Position numbers and translations under genes: made by a program. From Burkholderiaceae bacterium (GTDB taxonomy: Bacteria > Pseudomonadota > Gammaproteobacteria > Burkholderiales > Burkholderiaceae), in the NCBI GenBank assembly GCA_017997515.1, contig JAGOEY010000003.1, positions 1-29,189 of the forward strand: DNA of 29,189 nucleotides, read 5' to 3'. The notes below the pieces were generated by a model, which was not told where the DNA came from, searched no databases, and saw only the letters and a program-made list of their open reading frames with translations. Below are positions 24,142 to 29,189 of this stretch, in pieces (the stretch's first letter is position 1; each line of letters begins with the position of its first letter).

Positions 24142-24158
24142 GGTGGGTCTGCCTCGGG

Positions 24159-24674
24159 TTAGAGCGAAGCCGCCGACTCGGCGTCCATCTCGTCGGATGC
24201 GACGAAACTGCCGTCACGGACATACCCCCGCGCCATGAACAGCAGGTGGATAAACAGCAGCACAAACCCGGCCGGCATGGCCGCATACACATAAGCAAAC
24301 GGAATGTCGGTGGCGGGTGTGGTCTGGAACCGGGTGGCCCAGACGTACTGCACCGAGAACCAGGTCATCACCAAAAAGAAACCGCCCAGCCCCACCACAA
24401 TCAGCAGCCGCAGCGCCCGTGCTGCGCCCTGCCCCACGGCCTGGTGCAGGTTGTCGATGGCCACATGGCCGCCAAACCGCAGCACCAGCCCGGCCCCGAG
24501 GAAGGTGCCCCAGATCATCAAATGCCGGGCCACTTCTTCGGCCCAGACGATGGAGTCACCCGTGGTGTAGCGCAGCACCACATTGGCAAACACGATACAG
24601 GCCATGGCCAGCAGCAGGATGATGAGCAACCAGCGGTTGGTTGCCACAAGGACGCGCTCGATGCGGTTGAGCAT
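24159..24674 (-). CDS. dctQ: TRAP transporter small permease DctQ
   Basis: 171-aa four-helix membrane subunit. It reads MLNRIERVLVATNRWLLIILLLAMACIVFANVVLRYTTGDSIVWAEEVARHLMIWGTFLGAGLVLRFGGHVAIDNL, the standard DctQ pattern with the W-x-E-E-x-x-R box, and continues with helices around 90-115 and 130-150. ATG 24674 fits the family; a TTG 60 bases further up is less likely. No strong ribosome site is seen. It is separated from dctP by a 125-bp spacer with a hairpin/T-run. Confidence 0.92.
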   Translation of the reverse strand: MLNRIERVLVATNRWLLIILLLAMACIVFANVVLRYTTGDSIVWAEEVARHLMIWGTFLGAGLVLRFGGHVAIDNLHQAVGQGAARALRLLIVVGLGGFFLVMTWFSVQYVWATRFQTTPATDIPFAYVYAAMPAGFVLLFIHLLFMARGYVRDGSFVASDEMDAESAASL

Positions 24675-24706
24675 GGTGGGTGGGGTGCCCGGTGGCACCG
24701 TGTTCT

Positions 24707-24742
24707 GAAAAGAAAAGACAAATGCCCGGGCCAAGCCGGGCA
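24707..24742 (-). terminator. Probable partial terminator between dctP and dctQ
   Basis: Minus strand tgcccgg, six-base loop, ccgggca gives a 7-bp GC stem followed by tttgtcttttctttt. It lies in the dctP-dctQ gap. An intercistronic terminator here would let the binding protein be made in excess over the membrane subunits, as is usual for such systems; that role is inferred. Confidence 0.6.
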
Positions 24743-24799
24743 GAGGTGTGGGCAGAGTGCCCGCCCGGCAGCGCCGGAAAAGGCGGACTCAGCCAGGGA

Positions 24800-25783
24800 T
24801 CACTTGGTGTTGGTGATCTGGTCCAAGGTCTTCTGGCCAAACTTGGCAGCGTACTGCTTGTAGGCAGGCTCCAGCGCCTTCTGGAACGCGGCTTTGTCCA
24901 CCGACTCCACGACCTGCATGCCTGCGGTCTTGACTTCGGCCAGACCCTTTTGCTCGACGTCGTCCACAAACTTGCGCGACGCCACGGCACCGGCCTTGGC
25001 ACCTTGGGTGAACGCGGCCTTTTGGGCGTCGTTCAGGCTGCCCCAGAACGCGGGCGACACGATCAGCGCCATAGGGGCGTACACGTGGCCGCTCAGCGTC
25101 AGGTATTTCTGCACCTGGGGCAGCTTGGCAGACACGATCACCGACATCGGGTTTTCCTGGCCGTCAATGGTGCCTTGTTGCAGCGCACCGATCACTTCGG
25201 GCCACGACATGGGCGTGGGGGACGCACCCAAGGTTTTGAAGGCGGTGATGTGCACGGGGTTTTCGGTCACGCGGATCTTCAGGCCCTTCAGGTCGGCAGG
25301 GGTCTTGACCGGGTGTTTGTTGTTGGTCAGGTGGCGAAAGCCTTGTTCGCCCCAGGCCAGCGCGATCAGGCCGCGGGCCTTGAACTTGCCCAGCAGGTCC
25401 TGGCCAAACGCACCGTCCAGCACAGCGCGGGCGTGGGTGGTGTCGCGGAACAGGAAGGGAATGTCCACCACACCCACGTCGGGCACGAAGTTGCTCAATG
25501 CGCCGGTGGAAACGATCACGGCCTCGACGGTGCCGAGTTGCAGGCCTTCGATCAGCTCGCGTTCACCGCCCAGTGCGCTGGAAGGGAACTGCTTAAATTT
25601 GAACGCGCCGTTGGTGCCTTTTTCGACCGACTCGGCCCAGGCTTGCGCAGCGGCACCGTAATGGGAATTCACAGCCAGGGCGTAACCGAGCTTGACGTCT
25701 TTGGGTTGCTGGGCAAAAGCAGCGGTGGCGGGCAGGCAGGCAGCAACAGCGGCCAGCACGAGGCGGCGGGAGACAAAACGCAT
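24800..25783 (-). CDS. dctP: TRAP transporter periplasmic substrate-binding protein DctP
   Basis: 327-aa periplasmic receptor of the DctP family. A signal peptide MRFVSRRLVLAAVAACLPATAAFA precedes QQPKDVKLGYALA. Family features include FPSSALGGERELIEGLQLGTVEAV, FRHLTNNKHPVKTPADLKGLKIRV with the carboxylate-binding arginine R171, and GALQQGTIDGQENPMSVI. The ligand is therefore probably an organic or keto acid; its identity cannot be read. ATG 25783 is set by the signal peptide; an upstream in-frame extension is not family-like. It heads the operon; a -10-like TACAAT and a TGTATACA dyad lie upstream. Confidence 0.95.
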   Translation of the reverse strand: MRFVSRRLVLAAVAACLPATAAFAQQPKDVKLGYALAVNSHYGAAAQAWAESVEKGTNGAFKFKQFPSSALGGERELIEGLQLGTVEAVIVSTGALSNFVPDVGVVDIPFLFRDTTHARAVLDGAFGQDLLGKFKARGLIALAWGEQGFRHLTNNKHPVKTPADLKGLKIRVTENPVHITAFKTLGASPTPMSWPEVIGALQQGTIDGQENPMSVIVSAKLPQVQKYLTLSGHVYAPMALIVSPAFWGSLNDAQKAAFTQGAKAGAVASRKFVDDVEQKGLAEVKTAGMQVVESVDKAAFQKALEPAYKQYAAKFGQKTLDQITNTK

Positions 25784-25840
25784 GGGGATGGAAGTCCGAT
25801 GAAGCCCCGACAGGGGCGGTTGCAACAAAAACGAGCCGCA

Positions 25841-25869
25841 ATTGTAGGGGGCTGTATACAAAGTTGCCG
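25841..25869 (-). promoter_or_regulatory. dctP promoter region with TGTATACA dyad
   Basis: Minus strand TACAAT (25846-25841) lies about 60 bp before the dctP start. Just upstream is the perfect 8-bp palindrome tgtataca (25853-25860), in the expected -10/-35 spacer. TGTATACA-type cores (within TTGTATACAA) are typical operators of FCD-type GntR repressors, which often control TRAP operons. A regulator gene is not adjacent. Confidence 0.45.
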
Positions 25870-25916
25870 TCACGCGTATTGCAGCACCCGACCGCCCCAC
25901 CTGCACGCGGACAGAT

Positions 25917-26474
25917 TCAGACCAGAAGCCGCGATGACTTCGGCACGTGCGCCATCAAAAACTCCATCTGGTCCGCCAGGATGCGGCGGTTGCGCAGGAT
26001 GAAGTCCTCCCACAGGCTGGGCACGTAGGGGGTGTACAGCAGCGGCATGTTCGCCTGTTCGGGCGTGCGGTTGCTTTTGCGGTGGTTGCAGGGTTTGCAG
26101 GCGGTCACCGTGTTCATCCAGGTGTCTGCGCCCTTCTGGCCCAGGGGTTTGATGTGTTCGCGCGTCAGCAGCTCTTCGTGGAAATGGTTGCCGCAGTAGG
26201 CACACACATTGCGGTCGCGGGTGAAGAGTTTGGCGTTTGTGAGGCTGGGCCGCAGGTCAAACGGGTTGATGTTTGGCACACCCCGGGTGCCGATGATGCT
26301 GTTAACGGTGATGATGGACTGCACCCCCGTGACCGCGTTGTGCCCGCCATGGAACACCGCGACCTGGGCACCAAGCTCCCAGCGCACGTCCTGCGCGGCA
26401 TAGTGGATCACAGCGTCTTCCAGTGATATCCACGACTGCGGCAGCCCTTGGGCAGACAGTTTCAAAACCTTCAC
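25917..26474 (-). CDS. HNH endonuclease family protein
   Basis: 185-aa protein with an HNH nuclease fold carrying two CxxC knuckles: CAYCGNHF (C91, C94) and CKPCNHRK (C126, C129), with EHIKP (H107) and W-M-N (N121) between them. The N-terminal half (VKVLKLSAQGLPQSWISLEDAVIHYAAQDVRWELG) and the end (WEDFILRNRRILADQMEFLMAHVP) are the extended form common in betaproteobacteria, outside phage. The start is GTG 26474, chosen for an aaggga/gggag ribosome site 7 nt upstream; the longer frame runs back towards ribF. Function unknown; a housekeeping or DNA-modification role is inferred. It is divergent from ribF. Confidence 0.88.
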   Translation of the reverse strand: MKVLKLSAQGLPQSWISLEDAVIHYAAQDVRWELGAQVAVFHGGHNAVTGVQSIITVNSIIGTRGVPNINPFDLRPSLTNAKLFTRDRNVCAYCGNHFHEELLTREHIKPLGQKGADTWMNTVTACKPCNHRKSNRTPEQANMPLLYTPYVPSLWEDFILRNRRILADQMEFLMAHVPKSSRLLV

Positions 26475-26600
26475 AACACGACTCCCTTCATCCACAGCCA
26501 AAAAACCACGGGGACGGAACGCTTCATCCAGTTTGAACAGAAGGGGCCTCGCCACGCAATGCACCTTCTGCTGCGTCACAATATACCTTGTTTTTATGAC

Positions 26601-26656
26601 AAATTGGCTTTGCGCGCTGAAAGGACGGGCGCAAGCTGCTATCAAAAAGATAACAA
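26601..26656 (+). repeat. Dispersed repeat, copy F, next to the ribF start codon
   Basis: Plus strand: aaattggctttgcgc, gctgaaaggacggg, cgcaagc, then tgctatcaaaaagataacaa. The left half has gcgc pairs, and the dyad is TGCTATC/GATAACA-like with one mismatch. It ends two bases before the ribF ATG at 26659, so it forms the leader and replaces a Shine-Dalgarno (none is seen). It lies in the 184-bp gap to the divergent HNH gene. Confidence 0.7.
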
Positions 26657-26658
26657 CC

Positions 26659-27702
26659 ATGCAAGTCTCCAGAGGCTTTCACCACCCCGGCATTGCACCG
26701 GCGTGTGCCCTCACCATTGGCAATTTCGACGGCGTGCACCGGGGCCACCAGGCCATGCTGGCGCTGCTGAAGAACGAAGCCCAGCACCGGGGTGTGCCCA
26801 GCTGTGTGCTGACCTTCGAGCCGCATCCGCGCGACTACTTTGCCGCCGCTACCGGCAAGGCCAGCCTGGCCCCGGCGCGTATCGGCACGCTGCGCGACAA
26901 ACTCACTGAGCTGGAGCGCTGCGGCATCGACCAGGTGGTGGTGCTGCGGTTTGACGCGCGGCTGGCGGCGCAGTCGGCGCAGGACTTCATCAGCGACGTG
27001 CTGGTGCGTGGCCTGGGTGCGCGGTATGTGCTGGTGGGGGACGACTTCCGTTTTGGCGCCAAACGGCTGGGCGACTACGCCATGCTCGACGCGGCGGGCC
27101 AGGCCCAAGGCTTCGACGTGGCACGGATGAACAGCTACGAGGTGCGCGGCCTGCGTGTGTCCAGCTCCGCCGTGCGCGACGCCCTGGCCGCCGGGCGTAT
27201 GGACGTGGCCGCGCAACTGCTGGGCCGCCCCTACAGCATCAGCGGCCACGTGGTGCACGGGCGCAAACTGGGCCGGGCGTTGGGCGCCACAGAGGCGGGG
27301 GACGACGGCTTCCGCACGCTGAACCTGCGTTTTCAGCACTGGAAACCCGCCGCCGCCGGCATCTTTGCCGTGCTGGTGCATGGCCTGGGCGAAACACCGC
27401 TGCAGGGGGTGGCCAACATGGGTGTGCGCCCGTCGCTCGACCCGTCCGACGTGAACGGTGGGCGGGTGCTGCTGGAGACCCATTGCCTCGATTGGCCCCA
27501 GGCGCTGGGGGCCGAGGGTGCGTACGGTAAAATCATCCGCGTGGAACTGCTGCACAAACTGCATGACGAACTGAGGTACACCAGCCTGGACGCGTTGACC
27601 ACCGGCATCGCGAAGGACTGCGAAGACGCACGTGCGTTTTTTGCCTCGGGTGTGTCCCTGCATGGGCAAACCCACCGCCAGACCAGCCGCGACCGAATTT
27701 AG
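26659..27702 (+). CDS. ribF: Bifunctional riboflavin kinase/FAD synthetase RibF
   Basis: 347-aa enzyme that phosphorylates riboflavin to FMN and adenylylates FMN to FAD. The N-terminal nucleotidyltransferase has [17 protein letters not shown] and [11 protein letters not shown], with [19 protein letters not shown] and the SSSAVRDAL motif. The C-terminal kinase has [21 protein letters not shown] and [12 protein letters not shown] 26659 fits the family start; the frame is open 42 codons further up, but that part is the repeat and spacer. It precedes ileS as in most proteobacteria (ribF-ileS-lspA). No FMN riboswitch is recognisable upstream. Confidence 0.96.
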   Translation: MQVSRGFHHPGIAPACALTIGNFDGVHRGHQAMLALLKNEAQHRGVPSCVLTFEPHPRDYFAAATGKASLAPARIGTLRDKLTELERCGIDQVVVLRFDARLAAQSAQDFISDVLVRGLGARYVLVGDDFRFGAKRLGDYAMLDAAGQAQGFDVARMNSYEVRGLRVSSSAVRDALAAGRMDVAAQLLGRPYSISGHVVHGRKLGRALGATEAGDDGFRTLNLRFQHWKPAAAGIFAVLVHGLGETPLQGVANMGVRPSLDPSDVNGGRVLLETHCLDWPQALGAEGAYGKIIRVELLHKLHDELRYTSLDALTTGIAKDCEDARAFFASGVSLHGQTHRQTSRDRI

Positions 27703-27704
27703 AC

Positions 27705-27767
27705 GGCGAGAAGCCCGCCCGGCACACCTTGCCATCCAGCACGCAGCCCGGTGCTGCCTGTCTCGCC
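27705..27767 (+). promoter_or_regulatory. Nested hairpins between ribF and ileS
   Basis: ggcgaga (27705-27711) pairs with tctcgcc (27761-27767). Within that loop cagcac (27737-27742) pairs with gtgctg (27751-27756). The following sequence is pyrimidine-rich but has no T-run, so it is not a clear intrinsic terminator. The 127-bp spacer may include a processing or regulatory structure, or an ileS promoter I cannot define. Confidence 0.35.
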
Positions 27768-27829
27768 CTCCCCGTATTTCCCTCCCTGTTTCGATGACCG
27801 CTGCCCCGCAGCGAAGGCCCCGAATTGCC

Positions 27830-29189
27830 ATGACCCAATCTGCAGACCCCGCCAAGACCGACTACCGCAGCACCCTGAACCTGCCCGACACCCCCTTCCC
27901 CATGCGTGGCGACCTGCCCAAGCGTGAGCCGGGCTGGGTCAAGGAATGGGACGACAAGGGCATCTACAAAAAGCTGCGCGACGTGCGCGCCGGTGCTCCA
28001 AAGTTCGTGTTGCACGACGGCCCGCCCTACGCCAACGGCCAGATCCACATGGGCCACGCGGTCAACAAGATCCTGAAGGACATGATCGTCAAGGCGCGCC
28101 AGCTCAAAGGCATGGACGCCATCTACGTGCCGGGCTGGGACTGCCACGGCCTGCCGATCGAGAACCAGATCGAAAAAACCCATGGCCGCAACCTGAGCCG
28201 TGACGAAGTGCAGGCCAAGAGCCGCGCCTACGCCACCGAGCAGATCGCACAGCAGAAGCAGGACTTCAAGCGCCTGGGCGTGCTGGGTGAATGGGACAAC
28301 CCGTACCTCACGATGAACCCCGGCAACGAGGCCGACGAGATCCGTGCGCTCAAGCGCATCATGGAACGCGGCTTCGTCTACCGCGGTCTGAAGCCGGTGT
28401 ACTGGTGTTTCGACTGCCGCTCGTCGCTGGCCGAGTTCGAGATCGAATACGCGGACAAGAAATCCCAAACCATCGACGTGGCTTTTGAAGCGGACGAGCC
28501 TGCCAAGCTGGCCGCCGCGTTTGGCCTGCCCGCGCTGGACAAACCCGCGTTTGTTGTCATCTGGACGACGACCGCATGGACCATCCCCGCCAACCAGGCG
28601 CTGAACCTGAACCCCGCGCTGGAATACGCGCTGGTGGACACCCCCCGTGGCCTGCTGGTGCTGGCCTCGGCATTGGTCGAAAAAGCGCTGGCGCGTTACG
28701 AACTCGAAGGCACAGTGCTGGCCACCACACTCGGCGAAAAACTTGGCGGGCTGAACTTCAAACACCCGCTGCACGACGTGGCCGACGCAGGCACCGGTCA
28801 GTACAGCTACCAGCGTTTGTCACCCGTCTTCCTGGCCGACTACGCCACGGCCGACGACGGCACCGGTATCGTGCACTCGTCCCCTGCTTACGGCGTGGAT
28901 GACTTCAACTCCTGCGTGGCCAATGGTTTCCACCACGACGACATCCTGAACCCGGTGCAAGCCACCGGTGTGTATGTGGACGAGCTGCCCCTGTTTGGTG
29001 GCCAGTTCATCTGGAAAGCCGCGCCCGTCATCGTCGATGCGCTGCGCGACGCAGGCCGCCTACTGGCGACGGAAACCATCACCCACAGCTACCCACACTG
29101 CTGGCGCCACAAGACGCCGGTGATCTACCGCGCCGCAGCCCAGTGGTTCATCCGTATGGACGAGGGTGAGGGTGTGTTCACGGTTGACA
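27830..29189 (+). CDS. ileS: Isoleucyl-tRNA synthetase, N-terminal part
   Basis: Class Ia synthetase that charges tRNA-Ile, with post-transfer editing of valine. 453 codons are visible; about half the usual 930-950 residues lie outside. The HIGH motif is HMGH at residues 73-76 within [34 protein letters not shown] and the [13 protein letters not shown] insert follow, then the CP1 editing domain with [18 protein letters not shown] and [16 protein letters not shown]. The final visible part [23 protein letters not shown] leads to the catalytic core. The start at 27830 has a weak ribosome site. No T-box is evident. Confidence 0.98.
   Translation, partial: MTQSADPAKTDYRSTLNLPDTPFPMRGDLPKREPGWVKEWDDKGIYKKLRDVRAGAPKFVLHDGPPYANGQIHMGHAVNKILKDMIVKARQLKGMDAIYVPGWDCHGLPIENQIEKTHGRNLSRDEVQAKSRAYATEQIAQQKQDFKRLGVLGEWDNPYLTMNPGNEADEIRALKRIMERGFVYRGLKPVYWCFDCRSSLAEFEIEYADKKSQTIDVAFEADEPAKLAAAFGLPALDKPAFVVIWTTTAWTIPANQALNLNPALEYALVDTPRGLLVLASALVEKALARYELEGTVLATTLGEKLGGLNFKHPLHDVADAGTGQYSYQRLSPVFLADYATADDGTGIVHSSPAYGVDDFNSCVANGFHHDDILNPVQATGVYVDELPLFGGQFIWKAAPVIVDALRDAGRLLATETITHSYPHCWRHKTPVIYRAAAQWFIRMDEGEGVFTVD

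Noticed and set aside
26475..26658. FMN riboswitch upstream of ribF
   Set aside because: None of the conserved RFN boxes can be found; the gap is explained by the repeat copy and the HNH gene's upstream region.
27703..27829. T-box leader of ileS
   Set aside because: No T-box sequence or specifier-loop arrangement; T-box control of ileS is not expected in betaproteobacteria.
26524..28774. Two long leftward open frames (443 and 413 codons) opposite ribF and ileS
   Set aside because: His/Gln/Val-rich shadow products against unmistakable RibF and IleS on the plus strand.

Overview
The window looks like chromosomal backbone of a betaproteobacterium of the Comamonadaceae, closest in feel to Rhodoferax-like genomes. 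The reasons are high GC, the protein styles (zinc-free bL33, PimC/PimD-type acyl-CoA dehydrogenase pair, DesA-type desaturase with a long C-terminal tail) and the gene order. The genus is an inference. I see no tRNA, rRNA, CRISPR array, prophage or intact insertion sequence.

Layout. 1-1580: leftward ribosomal/tRNA-modification operon rpsP-rimM-trmD (trmD cut by the window edge). 1595-2658: rightward GNAT acetyltransferase and TM2-domain membrane protein. 2844-4516: leftward low-affinity phosphate module, a PhoU-like DUF47 protein followed by a PiT permease. 4662-8199: leftward branched-chain amino-acid-type ABC transporter livH-livM-livG-livF without a binding-protein gene. 8479-13508: the conserved ftsK-lolA-rarA block, interrupted by an opposite-strand PPOX-fold flavoprotein gene. 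13565-14239: Crp/Fnr-type regulator upstream of ftsK. 14414-15942: rightward trxB, then rpmB-rpmG from their own promoter. 16170-20444: leftward fatty-acid desaturase, RsmB-like methyltransferase and purN, interleaved with rightward DUF1653 and YceH-like genes. 20489-22798: rightward two-subunit acyl-CoA dehydrogenase operon. 22858-25783: leftward TRAP transporter dctP-dctQ-dctM. 25917-26474: HNH nuclease. 26659-29189: rightward ribF-ileS (ileS cut by the window edge).

The genes are mostly housekeeping: translation (rpsP, rpmB, rpmG, ileS, trmD, rimM, rsmB), cell division and envelope (ftsK, lolA), redox and flavin (trxB, ribF), plus uptake and fatty-acid catabolism cassettes typical of a versatile heterotroph.

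The least expected signal lies in the DNA rather than the gene list. A dispersed repeat of about 55 bp, with GCGC...GCGC followed by a GCTAT...ATAGC dyad, occurs six times. It lies inside or at the edge of genes: it encodes most of the LolA signal peptide, the PurN C-terminus and stop codon, an RsmB linker and part of the small acyl-CoA dehydrogenase subunit, and it abuts the ribF start codon. Other notable signals are a 109-bp element with 25-bp perfect inverted arms between rpmG and the desaturase gene, and a 20-nt core promoter shared exactly by the rpsP and rpmB operons.

No stretch over 300 bases lacks a gene. The longest gaps (8200-8478 and 15943-16169) hold the terminators and palindromes listed below. 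All assignments come from reading the sequence; no database search was possible.
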